A DNA stretch of 64,000 nucleotides from CAWINY01 sp963837635 (GCA_963837635.1 CAWINY010000004.1:62001-126000); one strand, 5' to 3'; numbered from the stretch's first letter, positions 45,195 to 54,627 are shown. Translations and numbers: made by a program. The notes: generated from the letters alone by a model not told the origin.

Positions 45195-45947
45195 ATGTTC
45201 AGGACTCGATTCAAGAATGAAATCGTCGCGGAGTTCCTGCCGCCAACCCGGTCGGGCAAGAAACAGAAGGCAATAATCCTCTGCGATGGCATGCCCTCGA
45301 TCCCAACCAAACAGCCGCTGGTCGAGTTCCTGTCGAAAAAAGGGTATTGGGTGTTCTACCCTCGCTGGCGTGGCGCTTGGGAAAGTGGAGGACAGTTCCT
45401 TCAGAAGTCACCTGACCTGGACATCCTTGATGTCGTAAGCGAACTGCCGAACGGCGTGCAAGAGATTGCATTCGGTCAGCGGTTCACCTTGTCGCCCGAC
45501 GAGATTTTCGTTATCGGCGGGAGTTTCGGCGGAGCCGCCGCCATTCTGGCCTCGTTGGATAAGCGCATCAAGAAAGTGGTCGCCAACTGCCCGGTTGTGG
45601 ACTGGGCGGGATTGGGCGATGAGCAAGGGAAAGAGACCTCAAATCCGAGTTACGCGGCATACATCCGTGAAGCCTTTGGGCAAGGATACCGCCTGTCCGA
45701 CAAGAACTGGGACAAGTTGAAGGGCGGCACATTCTTCAATCCGAAGCATCACATCGAGAAACTCGAAGGCTCGAAAATCATGATGTTCCATGCCAAGGAC
45801 GACCCAGTTGTGCCGTGGAAGACCGTGGACAGGTTCGCGAGGCGTGTCGGCTCGAAGCTCACCCTCTTTTCTCGGAGCGGTCATATGAGCACAACGAAAA
45901 TCGTGCAGCGGTACTGGCCTCGCATATCAGCCTTCTTCAGGTCGTAA
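45195..45947 (+). CDS. Alpha/beta hydrolase
   Basis: This 250-residue protein has an alpha/beta fold with the nucleophile elbow GGSFGG (VIGGSFGGAAAI), the acid in FHAKDDPVVPW and the His in FSRSGHMSTTK. It has no signal peptide and is likely a cytoplasmic esterase or peptidase-like hydrolase of unknown substrate. Confidence 0.82.
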   Translation: MFRTRFKNEIVAEFLPPTRSGKKQKAIILCDGMPSIPTKQPLVEFLSKKGYWVFYPRWRGAWESGGQFLQKSPDLDILDVVSELPNGVQEIAFGQRFTLSPDEIFVIGGSFGGAAAILASLDKRIKKVVANCPVVDWAGLGDEQGKETSNPSYAAYIREAFGQGYRLSDKNWDKLKGGTFFNPKHHIEKLEGSKIMMFHAKDDPVVPWKTVDRFARRVGSKLTLFSRSGHMSTTKIVQRYWPRISAFFRS

Positions 45948-45967
45948 CGGCAACAGGATGCTCAGTG

Positions 45968-46264
45968 ATGAAGAATTCCGTCGGACGCAAACTCGAAGAC
46001 CTCGTTTCCGTCGGTCCAGCCATGCGCCGGGATTTCGAGTTGCTGGGCATCCGCACGGTCGCCGACCTGGCGAGGCACAACCCGGACGCCCTTTACCGTG
46101 AACTGTGCCGCAAGACCGGAACGCGCCAAGACCCCTGCGTGCTGGACACATTCCGGGCGGCGGTCGCCCAGGCTCGTGACCCGAAGCTGCCGCTGGAAAA
46201 GAGCCGCTGGTGGTTCTGGAGCCGGGTGCGGAAGGCGTCCGGCACAGGGAAGAACGGTGCGTGA
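45968..46264 (+). CDS. Cdd1-like helix-hairpin-helix protein
   Basis: This 98-residue protein has LEDLVSVGPAMRRDFELLGI and TVADLARHNPDALYREL, a double helix-hairpin-helix as in Cdd1 (pathogenicity locus) and TfoX C-terminal-like proteins, with CRKTGTRQDPCVLDTFR. It probably binds DNA. Its stop overlaps the GNAT start. Confidence 0.8.
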   Translation: MKNSVGRKLEDLVSVGPAMRRDFELLGIRTVADLARHNPDALYRELCRKTGTRQDPCVLDTFRAAVAQARDPKLPLEKSRWWFWSRVRKASGTGKNGA

Positions 46265-46736
46265 CGAAATCACCATCAGCGCGGCGGAGTCGCCGCAAGA
46301 TATCGCCGAGGCAGGTAAATTGTTTCAGGAATACGCCGAGTGGCTTGGCTTCTCTCTTTGTTTCCAAGGATTCGACAAGGAGTTGGCGACCCTCCTCTGC
46401 AAGTACGCCTCACCTGCCGGACGCCTTCTGTTGGCCCGGTGCGCAGGGGCGCTGGCAGGGTGTGGTGCTCTGCGCCCGCTGGAGCCGGGCATTTGCGAGA
46501 TGAAGCGGCTCTATGTCCGCCCTCAATTTCGGGGGCGGCGGCTGGGACTAATGCTTGCCGAGCGTCTCATTGCGGATGCCAAGATCATCGGGTACGACTT
46601 CATGCGACTGGACACCCTGCCGAAGCAGATGGCGGATGCGAACCGACTGTACCGCTCCCTCGGGTTCTACGAGATTCCGGCCTACTACGACAACCCGCAA
46701 CCAGAGGTCTGCTATTTGGAATTGCGGCTCCGGTAG
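46257..46736 (+). CDS. GNAT-family acetyltransferase
   Basis: This protein of 159 residues starts at GTG 46257, overlapping the preceding gene by eight bases. The acetyl-CoA loop is VRPQFRGRRLGLMLAERLI; MKRLYV precedes it and ANRLYRSLGFYEIPAYYDNP follows, as in GNAT enzymes. The substrate is unknown. Confidence 0.9.
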   Translation: MRDEITISAAESPQDIAEAGKLFQEYAEWLGFSLCFQGFDKELATLLCKYASPAGRLLLARCAGALAGCGALRPLEPGICEMKRLYVRPQFRGRRLGLMLAERLIADAKIIGYDFMRLDTLPKQMADANRLYRSLGFYEIPAYYDNPQPEVCYLELRLR

Positions 46737-46956
46737 CTACCGGCGACGGTACCGCCATATTGCCGCCGAAGGTGCATATCTTTTCAGTGCGGGCACGACG
46801 GCGTGGAACCCCGCTCCCGCGCACCATGCCGCTGCCGATGTCCGGTGCCGGGGCGGCTGTCGTCCCATTTTGGGATTTCTTGCGAGTCCGTTGCTGCTCT
46901 TTCGACTCACTGCATTTCGTTTGTATTCCCTAAGTAGCTGGTTACAATTGACTGCC

Positions 46957-47787
46957 ATGAACCACAGTAGCCCGGAACGTCTTTCCGCTCTCAACAGTGC
47001 TGCCGCGCTCGCAGTTCTGCGTCGCTCGCTCGGTTCGTCGGGTTGGTCGAGCGTTGTGTGGGGAATCCTGTGGTTCACCATCGCCGCCGCTCGACTTGGG
47101 TCGCACGGCTTGGATGGTGTCGTAATTATCTTCTTTGTTTTCGCGCTCGCTTTGGTAACGGAAGGAGCTTATGTACTCCGCACGCGGTCTCGAAACGCTC
47201 TTACCGCGGAAACTTGCACTCTCGCGATCCTGTCCGTTTGGAATCTCGCCGGATTTGCCTACGCCCTCTACTTACACACACACGGAGGAAATGCTGGACG
47301 AGCCAGCAATCCACTTTTTGGACTGATCATGGCCTTCAACGCTTGGCAGACATGGACGGCCAGAAACAACTTCAACGCTCTGACCGACTCCTCTACACCA
47401 AAAGCAATCGGTCAAGTCGAGACTGTTGTGCAAATGGCAATCGATAGCGACACCATGACCCAACCCAATTTGATCCCACTAAAACAAACGGGACTTAGCG
47501 TTCAGGATTCTCAGTGGCGCGTTCTGTTTGACGATCAGTACGCCTACCTAATTAACCTCCACAGCCTCTTCGGACGCCGTAAGCGTCCAGTGAAGATTGT
47601 CGTCCTTGAACGTCGCACCCTGTCGTTCGAAATCACCGGAGAGAAGTGGATCGGCAAGGCGCAGAAACTCAAGCTTGTCATCAATGGCGAACCCGCCGAC
47701 TCCAATTACGAAGCCTCGCCAGAAGCGCTCGACAAGCTGCGCCTAATCGCGCCCGCCGGAACCATCCTTGCAGCAAACGCAGAATAA
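46957..47787 (+). CDS. Hypothetical membrane protein
   Basis: This protein of 276 residues has three or four membrane helices in its first half (SVVWGILWFTIAAARLG, VVIIFFVFALALVTEGAYVL, TLAILSVWNLAGFAYALYL) and a soluble C-terminal half (KKRPVKIVV-like strands, FEITGEKWIGKAQKLKL). The second half looks like a PH- or beta-sandwich-type domain. No family recognised. Confidence 0.6.
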   Translation: MNHSSPERLSALNSAAALAVLRRSLGSSGWSSVVWGILWFTIAAARLGSHGLDGVVIIFFVFALALVTEGAYVLRTRSRNALTAETCTLAILSVWNLAGFAYALYLHTHGGNAGRASNPLFGLIMAFNAWQTWTARNNFNALTDSSTPKAIGQVETVVQMAIDSDTMTQPNLIPLKQTGLSVQDSQWRVLFDDQYAYLINLHSLFGRRKRPVKIVVLERRTLSFEITGEKWIGKAQKLKLVINGEPADSNYEASPEALDKLRLIAPAGTILAANAE

Positions 47788-47827
47788 TAACGATCCCTTT
47801 GGAATGCGAGAGCGAGCAACAACGGCT

Positions 47828-48493
47828 ATGAAAACGGGCAACTCTCCCATGATGCGACCGATCCTCGTTGTGACATGCGGGCTGCTGGCCATTTGCACCG
47901 TCTCGATCGGCGTCGCCAGGATCGTGATTGCACGGGCCGCCAAGAACAAGACTTACTCGAATGTGCTGCTCGTTCCCGAGCGGCGGGTGGGGCTGGTTCT
48001 TGGATGTCCCAAGCAAACTGCCGGCGGCTGGTCGAACCCCTTTTTCGAGAACCGAATTGAGGCGGCGGCCGAACTTTACCACCACGGCAAGATCGAGTAT
48101 CTGGTAGTCAGCGGCGACAACCACATTCTGGGCTATGACGAGCCCACCGACATGAAAAACGCACTGTTGGACAAGGGTGTTCCGGCAGACCGAATCTTCC
48201 CGGACTATGCCGGACGCCGAACCCTGGACTCCGTGGTCCGGGCAAAGGAAATATTCGACCAGGACAGGATCACGATCATCTCGCAAAGATTCCATAACGA
48301 ACGTGCAATTTTCCTGGCTAACCATCGCGGGATCGACGCCATCGGCTTCAATGCGCCGGAAGTGGCTCTTCGCTACAGCCTCAAGACCCGCTGCCGCGAA
48401 CAATTTGCCAAGGTGAAGGCTGTGCTCGACATTTACCTGTTTCGCAAGCAGCCCCATTTTCTGGGGCAGAAGATCGTGATTGGAAGTTCGTAG
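47828..48493 (+). CDS. SanA/YdcF-like DUF218 protein
   Basis: This protein of 221 residues has one N-terminal membrane helix (PILVVTCGLLAICTVSIGVA) and a DUF218 domain: VGLVLGCPKQTAGGWSNPFF, RIEAAAELYHHGKIEYLVVS, GVPADRIFPDYAGRRTLDSV and ITIISQRFHNERAIFLA. SanA is linked to vancomycin exclusion and the envelope barrier. The domain faces outside the inner membrane. Confidence 0.88.
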   Translation: MKTGNSPMMRPILVVTCGLLAICTVSIGVARIVIARAAKNKTYSNVLLVPERRVGLVLGCPKQTAGGWSNPFFENRIEAAAELYHHGKIEYLVVSGDNHILGYDEPTDMKNALLDKGVPADRIFPDYAGRRTLDSVVRAKEIFDQDRITIISQRFHNERAIFLANHRGIDAIGFNAPEVALRYSLKTRCREQFAKVKAVLDIYLFRKQPHFLGQKIVIGSS

Positions 48494-48534
48494 CGCCCGT
48501 TACGATACCCGGCAAGAGAGGCCCTAATTCAGCG

Positions 48535-49395
48535 ATGCGACGAGCACTGTTTGCTGCTTTCCTATGCCTATGCTGTTCAGCGTGCCACAGGCAAGGTCAG
48601 GGCGTGACCACGGTCAGGTCCATTGTCGACAACGACGCAGTCACGATCTCCGATGTCCGTTTCTACAGCCCGGCAATCAGCCGACCGTTGTGGTACCGCA
48701 TCATCATTCCAAGCCCACGTGGGGGTGCTAGGCTTCCAGTGCTGTACTTGTTGCCTGGGGCGAACAGCAGCCCAGTAGAGATAATGGATCGTTCAGAAGT
48801 CGCAAACCTTGCGATTGCCGGGCATCTCGCAGTTGTGATGCCAGACGGGGAGTTGTCGTACTACACGAATGCCAAGTACCGGCAAAATGCCCGTTGGGAA
48901 GAAGCCATCACGCATGATCTTCCGGACGACGTGCTCGCCAGGTTCCCCGTGCTTTCAGGCCGCGAGCATACCGGAATTGCCGGAATCTCGATGGGTGGAT
49001 ACGGGGCGGCGAAGCTGTCATTGAAGCACCCGGACCTTTATGGATTCACAGGAATTGTGAGCGGTGCGTTGGATATTACCCGGCGACCAGCAAGCCTGCG
49101 AAGATGGGGACAGACATGGAGGAATTGGATGATCTTTGGCTTTCAGCGGAGCACACGGCGTGACGAGGACGTGTTTGCCATCCTCAGTAGTTCGAAGAAG
49201 CCACCGCAGGCGACATGGTTCATTTCATGCGGCGAAAATGACCCTTTCCACGCTGTTGCAGAACAATTCGCAAGACAGATGCGCCGGGATGGAACGGAGC
49301 TTAGCCTTGTCACAACCCAGGGCCGTCATGACTGGCAGAGTTGGAATGAAGCCCTGCCACAAATGTTCAGAAGAGCAGGAAATGCTCTGAGATGA
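48535..49395 (+). CDS. Lipoprotein esterase (putative esterase family)
   Basis: This protein of 286 residues has a lipoprotein signal (LFAAFLCLCCSAC, lipobox CSAC) and an esterase D/antigen 85-like hydrolase domain: LPVLYLLPGANSSPVEIM, the nucleophile elbow GISMGGYGAAKLSL, SCGENDPFHA (Asp) and VTTQGRHDWQSW (His). It probably cleaves acyl esters outside the cytoplasm. Last intact gene of the plus-strand run. Confidence 0.86.
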   Translation: MRRALFAAFLCLCCSACHRQGQGVTTVRSIVDNDAVTISDVRFYSPAISRPLWYRIIIPSPRGGARLPVLYLLPGANSSPVEIMDRSEVANLAIAGHLAVVMPDGELSYYTNAKYRQNARWEEAITHDLPDDVLARFPVLSGREHTGIAGISMGGYGAAKLSLKHPDLYGFTGIVSGALDITRRPASLRRWGQTWRNWMIFGFQRSTRRDEDVFAILSSSKKPPQATWFISCGENDPFHAVAEQFARQMRRDGTELSLVTTQGRHDWQSWNEALPQMFRRAGNALR

Positions 49396-49444
49396 CGGGT
49401 GGGCACCGCCGCCCGACGGGCGCTCGTTCACGCAATCGTTCGTA

Positions 49445-49792
49445 CTGATCAAAAGACTGTAGTCTCGTGACCAGCGGCGTTTCTTGAAATCCGGGCAAAG
49501 GGTGCTCAACGACATGACGGACAAGAACGTATTGATGCCTCCGGTAACCGGCAAAAGCGCCTGCCCGAGCAGGTTGTTGGATGAGTCATAGGCATAAGCG
49601 CCTGTCGGGCCGGTTTGGTCGCTCACATATGCCGATACCACCTGTCCATTGCCGCCGATGACCGTAGGATTGAACGTAAGCGTCATCAAACCTGTCGGAA
49701 TTAAACCCGTGGGGGCGTTTGCGCCGTTCGTCCCTGAGAAGGATAACCACCGCAGCCAGCCCTACCACTATAAGCGCTGCATTCAGTTTCAT
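49445..49792 (-). pseudogene. Frameshifted small secreted or membrane protein gene
   Basis: ATG 49792 starts MKLNAALIVVGLAAVVILL, a signal or membrane segment. The frame then shifts near 49725; the better reading continues ANAPTGLIPTGLMTLTFNPT and SAYVSDQTGPTGAYAYDSSN. The 3' end runs into the 45-base repeat at 49455 and the native stop is lost. Confidence 0.5.
49455..49499. repeat. 45-base dispersed repeat, copy 1
   Basis: GACTGTAGTCTCGTGACCAG at its left end; it matches 50824-50868 at about 42 of 45 positions. Confidence 0.8.
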
Positions 49793-50364
49793 TGCTTGTC
49801 TCCTCTGTGACTCTTTCACAGTTCTTAGAATTCCAATGCTAAGAACTAATGCTAAGAACTAACGAACGAGCACACGGCTAAAACTTATAGATACATCAGC
49901 ACGTTTGATTCCAGAGCACAATCTGGCTAGGGACTTACTATCTAGCCATGAAATCTTTTACTTACCTCGACCCTGTGGAAAATCGGCGTGCCGAGCTCGC
50001 AAGTTCCTGCACATCTCAGGGGAAACACTTTTCAGTTAACCCACAGGCTTTGCCGCAGAGCGGAGCAATCCTGAAGGGCAAACCCTGCGGGCTGGCACTT
50101 GTCCCGCCAGCGCCCCGCTGTTGGCTTGCCCTAGGCGATGGCTTTGGATTTTGGACTCGTGCACGACATGCACAGGTTCGCTAGGCGAACTGTGTGCCCA
50201 CCTTTTAATGTTGCGCTCGACAGGAACGAGCTTACAGATTTTGACAACGGACTGAACCCCGCCCCCCTCCTTGCCATGCCCTCCAGAAACAACTTTTTCC
50301 GATGACGCGGCGTCCTGTCTTTTCGCTTAGTTGAAGAGGGCACTCAAAGCCCAAAGCGTGACAG
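49793..50364. other. Gene-poor region
   Basis: No gene is supported. The DNA has mixed composition and short direct repeats (CTAAGAACTAATG near 49839). It looks like decayed mobile DNA. Confidence 0.4.
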
Positions 50365-50568
50365 TCACGGTTCCCGACATGCCTGGAGAGCCCGGCAGGC
50401 AGTACCAACCCCGATGCCCATCCGGTCAGCAATCTGCTGCCAGGACGCCCCTGACGCCCTCAGCGAGGCAACCTGGGCGGCGTCCACCACCGTAAGCGGA
50501 CGCCCGAGCCGCTGTTCCAAAAATGGGGCCAAGTAATCGATGCCTACCGACCACCGAAAATCAACAAC
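50365..50568 (-). pseudogene. C-terminal remnant of a recombinase/resolvase-like protein
   Basis: The minus frame reads LGRPLTVVDAAQVASLRASG then ASWQQIADRMGIGVGTACRA and stops at 50365. This is the C-terminal HTH of serine resolvases/invertases (GRP...LR..G.SW..IA..MGIG..T). No start or catalytic domain is left. Confidence 0.6.
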
Positions 50569-51110
50569 TTAGCTCGATGCCTGTTGGGCGTTGCAAAAAC
50601 GACCCCTGTTGAGACTTATTCCTATAACGCGGCTGCCGGGTCGCAATGCTAACAACCAGCGCCCGGCGTTGCGGAACAACCCAAGCGGCAGCCCGCTCCA
50701 TCACGGCACGCTTGGGCTCATCTCGGCTCCAATCCACTCTTGCCGCTCGTCGGTCCAGCGCAGCGCCCCATGTTAACCACCAACGAACCTCGTCACCGAC
50801 AATCTAGCCGCCTCTGGTCAATTGACTGTAGTCTCCTGACCAGCGCCGTTTCCTGAAATCCGGGCAAAAATGCCAATAAACTCGTGCCTCAGGAACGCAG
50901 CCTTATAAACCACCCTCTAAGTGAAAGTCATTTTCAGTTGTAGGCTGCCGTTCGCAACTTTTGGGAGAGTTGACCGGTGGTCTCGGGACGTTGGGGTCCT
51001 CGTTCCGCTCTCCTTCAAAAACTGGCTGTCGGTCGACACTGTACCCCACAGCCCATGCGACTGGCTGCACCTGGCAAGTGTGCGCAACTGAGGGCGATAA
51101 CTCACAACCC
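50569..51110. other. Gene-poor region with repeat copy 2
   Basis: It contains the second 45-base repeat (50824-50868). No gene is supported. Confidence 0.4.
50824..50868. repeat. 45-base dispersed repeat, copy 2
   Basis: GACTGTAGTCTCCTGACCAG at its left end, ending in TGAAATCCGGGCAAA like copy 1, same orientation, 1,369 bases away. Confidence 0.8.
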
Positions 51111-51665
51111 TCAGCCGGAATGCTTGGCGTACTTGGCTATGAGGTAATCCATGTCATCGCCGACGCCGTAGCCAAACGCATGACTGATGTCCCGCACACC
51201 GTCTAGTCGGGCGATCATGCTATCCCGGTCGTTGGCGGGAAGCATGTTTGCCGACTTCAGGGCTTGCTCGAACATGCGCACCAGTGCATCGAAGAACCCT
51301 TCGCCTTGATAGCCGATATCCCGACAGTATCCAGCCGCTTGCTCGCAGTAGAAAACCCTCAGTTCGGTGAGTCCGGCAGGGTCGCCCACGGCCTTCTTGT
51401 AATCGGAGATGGACTGCTTGGCTTTTGCGACCGATGTATCTTGGTTGCGAAACACGTCGGGCCACAGCCAGCGCTCGATGGTTTTCTTGTACGGTTCCAA
51501 CACATCCTCGCCCAAGTCAAAGCGCGCATGAAGGAACGCCTGGTTGTCTTTGTGCGCGGCGTAGAGCTGGTGAAGCAAGTCCAGCAGCGCTGCCCGATCA
51601 AAAGCGGCGAGCTTGGCTTTGACATCGGTCCAGGTGGGTTGCGATTTCGACTGACGTTTGGCCAT
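51111..51665 (-). CDS. DUF6155-like protein
   Basis: This protein of about 184 residues starts best at ATG 51665 (MAKRQSKSQPTWTDVKAKLA). LLDLLHQLYAAHKDNQAFLH, LEPYKKTIERWLWPDV and TSVAKAKQSISDYKKAVGDP are characteristic. Helical, soluble, function unknown. Such genes are often found as single accessory genes. Confidence 0.75.
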   Translation of the reverse strand: MAKRQSKSQPTWTDVKAKLAAFDRAALLDLLHQLYAAHKDNQAFLHARFDLGEDVLEPYKKTIERWLWPDVFRNQDTSVAKAKQSISDYKKAVGDPAGLTELRVFYCEQAAGYCRDIGYQGEGFFDALVRMFEQALKSANMLPANDRDSMIARLDGVRDISHAFGYGVGDDMDYLIAKYAKHSG

Positions 51666-51739
51666 AGACAGCTTCGACACCGGCCCGCATAGGTAAGTAA
51701 CTCTCCACCTCGCCGCTCAGCCCATGCGACTAGCTGCCC

Positions 51740-51985
51740 CTAGAACACCTTCTTGGTTACGTGCACGACTTTCTTGCCAGCCTTATACGTGACCTTGGCT
51801 CCAGTCTTGCCGGTCTTATAGGCGGCTTTACCCACGGCCTTACCACCCCTATATCCGGACTTGCCGATACGCGAAACTACGTGCCGGTGGTGGTGATGTC
51901 GCTTTGCGTGCGGGTTGACTCGGGCGGCGAAGACGGGAACGCTGACAGCTCCTGCCAGCAAAATCAAAGTAATGAAGCGCTTCAT
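51740..51985 (-). CDS. Small basic secreted protein
   Basis: This protein of 81 residues starts at ATG 51985 with a signal peptide (MKRFITLILLAGAVSVPVFA). A His run (AKRHHHHRHVV) and Lys/Gly/Tyr-rich repeats (KAAYKTGKTGAKVTYKAGK) follow. Probably periplasmic or cell-surface, possibly metal- or polyanion-binding. Function unknown. Confidence 0.65.
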   Translation of the reverse strand: MKRFITLILLAGAVSVPVFAARVNPHAKRHHHHRHVVSRIGKSGYRGGKAVGKAAYKTGKTGAKVTYKAGKKVVHVTKKVF

Positions 51986-52214
51986 TGTTACCGCCAATCC
52001 TAAATGGCAGCCCACCTCCGGGTCAAAACCTTCGCGCTGCCACGATGCTGCGCCTTGTTGCGGGCGCGCTACTGAGCGCTTTTGCTTCGCCGCTCTCATA
52101 GGGTAGACCACACCAGTCTCTTCGCTTTGCGGAGCCGGTGCTTCGAGGTCGGGTACCGGAGTCCCACCTCTTCTCAGAAGGAGAATACCTGGGTCATTAG
52201 CAGAGGACCAAGAC

Positions 52215-52559
52215 GTGAAGATTACGAAGACGATCACCCGACACGCAAACCCCAGAGCAATCCAACCACGCTTTTCATCCGACGAGAAAGTTGCATCCGC
52301 CGTCCTGGCGGTGGTCGGGACGTTTGTTGACGACAACTTCGACGAGGTAGACGATCACCGCGCCAGCCTCGACTTGGCCGTGGAGAGAAGGGCCGCCGAT
52401 CATTGGAGAAGCGCTCCGCCAACCGAAGCCAGTTCGTTGCCCTGGGACGAAATCGGTGCCGTCGTACAGGCGGTGGTCGGGACGGAACTTGATGACGCCT
52501 TCCAGGATGTGAACGATCACCCCGGCAGCCTTGACCTTGCGGAGTCACAGGATTCTTGA
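52215..52559 (+). CDS. Hypothetical protein with an internal duplication
   Basis: This protein of 114 residues starts at GTG 52215 behind AGAGGA. The segment VVGTFVDDNFDEVDDHRASL recurs as VVGTELDDAFQDVNDHPGSL about 50 residues later. It is acidic and soluble. Its 3' end overlaps the end of the convergent response-regulator gene by 15 bases. Confidence 0.5.
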   Translation: MKITKTITRHANPRAIQPRFSSDEKVASAVLAVVGTFVDDNFDEVDDHRASLDLAVERRAADHWRSAPPTEASSLPWDEIGAVVQAVVGTELDDAFQDVNDHPGSLDLAESQDS

Positions 52560-52672
52560 GTCACTTGGAAGTCGCAGCTTAGTCAGCAAGTCCTGGAGGT
52601 TGACCGGCTTAGTCATACTTTCAAATTCGTGACCTCTTTGGCGGGCGCTTGCCATTAAATCAACCATGTTAG

Positions 52673-54358
52673 CCTGCACTATTCGTGAAGGTGCCGCGAG
52701 CGGTAGTCGGCGCCGCGATTTTGCGGCGAAGATGCGCGTTGCTGCGTGATGTTCGTTGGATCACCGGGGACGACGAGCTTGGGTGTGTGCGAAATGGGTA
52801 TGGCGTGGCTTTTCGAGCAAAGCTTTCCCTCGTACGCCATTTTGCGCAACATTTGAAACTTATGTTTCGGGGCGTTGCGAGGCCGCGTTATCCGGGCGAG
52901 GCGCCCAGTGCCAGCGCCACTTGCCGGAAGGTGGGCAGGAACGGGAACGACGCGGGCAGGTGTACGACCACGCGGCGAACCGAAACCAGCACCCGGGCAC
53001 CCAGTTTCAGCAACCGTTCCCGGAGGGTCCAGACCTGAGCTCGCGCACAGCTGGTGTGCGCGGCTTGCAGCCGTAGTTCCTGCATCAGGACGTAGGCGGC
53101 AGCGGTGAGCAGCACGCGGAGCTGGTTCGCCCAGAAGTCGCTGCAACTGGTGCGGTCGATCTGGAGATCGTGCAGTTCTTTTATTCGATTCTCTATTTCG
53201 CCACGCTGGCAGTACACCTTTTCATAGAGCCATTGCGGACTCTGCTTCATGTTGGTGATGACAAAGCGCGGATTATCTTTCGGCTTCTTACCCTCGGCAC
53301 GCACCACCTCGGCCTTGATGATGATGCGACGTTGTTGCGGCCACGTTTGGGCCGCATAGTTGGCTTCGCCGTAAATGTGTTCGGTCTTTCCGCTCTGCCG
53401 CGAGAGCCGGCGGGCCTGCCGCATGGCTGGTTTGGCCTTGCGCTTCAACACCGCGTTTTTGGCCATCGCAATGACGTACTCAAGGTTGGGCTCTGCATCC
53501 AGGAAGTCGAGCAGATCGGGATGCGCGAAACCGCCGTCGAGGCGCACGCGGATCCGCGCACCCGGAAAGCAATAGTGGATCATATTCAGCAGGCGACGCA
53601 AAATTCCCATCGCTCCTACCACGGCGGTCACGTTGCCGGGACGCAGCACCGCCGCGCATAGGTACTGTTCGGCTTCGTCGTTGAAGCTCACAAATCCCAT
53701 CACCGGCAGGTAGCACCAGCTGTCATAGTGTCCGTTGAAGAACGATAGCTGCTGGGCGCCGTGGGTGGGGTCGTCGGTTGGATCCAGGTCGATGGTGACG
53801 CGGCGGGCGCGTCCGCGCAACCGCTGGGCATGGCGCCCGATCACGCTATCGGCCAGTGCTTCACCCAAACGGTAGAGTTCCCTTGGGCGAATGGCGTTTT
53901 CAAAGCGCGACAGGGTTGGCTGCGAAGCCAGATCGCGGCCCGCCACCGGATCGCGGTCGAGCAACATCTTGTGAATGGGGTCGGCAGACAGGCGGGCCGA
54001 GTCGTTGGCATCCGGATAGCCGCAGGCAATCGAGAACACGCGCTGTGCCAACAACTCGCGCAAAGAATGATCGACCTTGCCGGCTTGCCGCTTATCGCGC
54101 AGACATTCGGCCAAACTCCGGATCAATCCGTAGCGGCGGTCAGCCGCCTTCAGCAGGATGGCTCCGCCATCGGAACTGCCTTGCCGTTGATCGAACTGCA
54201 ACGCGGCGGGCTTGGCAAAACTCTCAGCGAACAACAAACACTGTGTCGTGCTATCGTCGAACACGCAGAAGCCTTTCCTGTTACCACAAACACTGTCTCA
54301 GCAACATGTTTGTAGCAGAAGAGGCTTCTCGCGTCTTCAACTTCGCGAATTATCCGGG
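52673..54358. mobile_element. IS1380-family element, 1,686 bp, TTAG target duplication
   Basis: Left end CCTGCACTATTCGTGAAGG; complement of the right end CCCGGATAATTCGCGAAG. TTAG on both sides (52669-52672 and 54359-54362). Confidence 0.88.
52888..54264 (-). CDS. IS1380-family transposase
   Basis: This 458-residue DDE transposase starts MFDDSTTQCLLFAESFAKPA. TIDLDPTDDPTHGAQQLSFF holds the first Asp, IRVRLDGGFAHPDLLDFLD the second and YCQRGEIENRIKELHDLQI the Glu, with CSDFWANQLRVLLTAAAY after it. Complete and probably active. Confidence 0.95.
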   Translation of the reverse strand: MFDDSTTQCLLFAESFAKPAALQFDQRQGSSDGGAILLKAADRRYGLIRSLAECLRDKRQAGKVDHSLRELLAQRVFSIACGYPDANDSARLSADPIHKMLLDRDPVAGRDLASQPTLSRFENAIRPRELYRLGEALADSVIGRHAQRLRGRARRVTIDLDPTDDPTHGAQQLSFFNGHYDSWCYLPVMGFVSFNDEAEQYLCAAVLRPGNVTAVVGAMGILRRLLNMIHYCFPGARIRVRLDGGFAHPDLLDFLDAEPNLEYVIAMAKNAVLKRKAKPAMRQARRLSRQSGKTEHIYGEANYAAQTWPQQRRIIIKAEVVRAEGKKPKDNPRFVITNMKQSPQWLYEKVYCQRGEIENRIKELHDLQIDRTSCSDFWANQLRVLLTAAAYVLMQELRLQAAHTSCARAQVWTLRERLLKLGARVLVSVRRVVVHLPASFPFLPTFRQVALALGASPG

Positions 54359-54627
54359 TTAGTCTGCCCCGAAAAGATCAAAATCTTACAACTGGGCAGA
54401 AAACTGCGAATGTGGATTGCCGCTTCGATCCCATTCATACCCGCCATCATCACGTCGCTGACAATCAGATCAGGACGCACTTGGCGGGCCGTTTCTACGG
54501 CTTCGGGGCCATTGTAGGCGGTAAAGGCGTCATAGCCTTCCGAATCAAGAATAAGGGCGAGCGTGTCGGCGATGGGACGTTCATCATCGACCACTAGCAC
54601 TTTCGGTCTGGGCTTGTTATCAGCCAT

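Larger units (their letters stand above)
52545..54627 (-). pseudogene. Single-domain response regulator split by an IS1380 element
   Basis: N-terminal part (54627 to 54359): VLVVDDERPIADTLALIL with the acidic pair at 14-15, PDLIVSDVMMAGMNG with phospho-acceptor Asp58, and CKILIFSGQ. C-terminal part (52672 to 52545): MVDLMASARQRGHEFES, then TKPVNLQDLLTKL with the conserved Lys-Pro. Taking out the IS and one TTAG copy joins them in frame to 130 residues. So it was a complete CheY-like receiver protein and is now broken. A weak promoter (TTGACA at 54749-54744, TATACA at 54729-54724) lies upstream. Confidence 0.88.

Noticed and set aside
50232..50432. Open frames around the resolvase remnant as intact genes
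   Set aside because: No starts with ribosome-binding sites and no full domain; only the C-terminal HTH pattern is recognisable.
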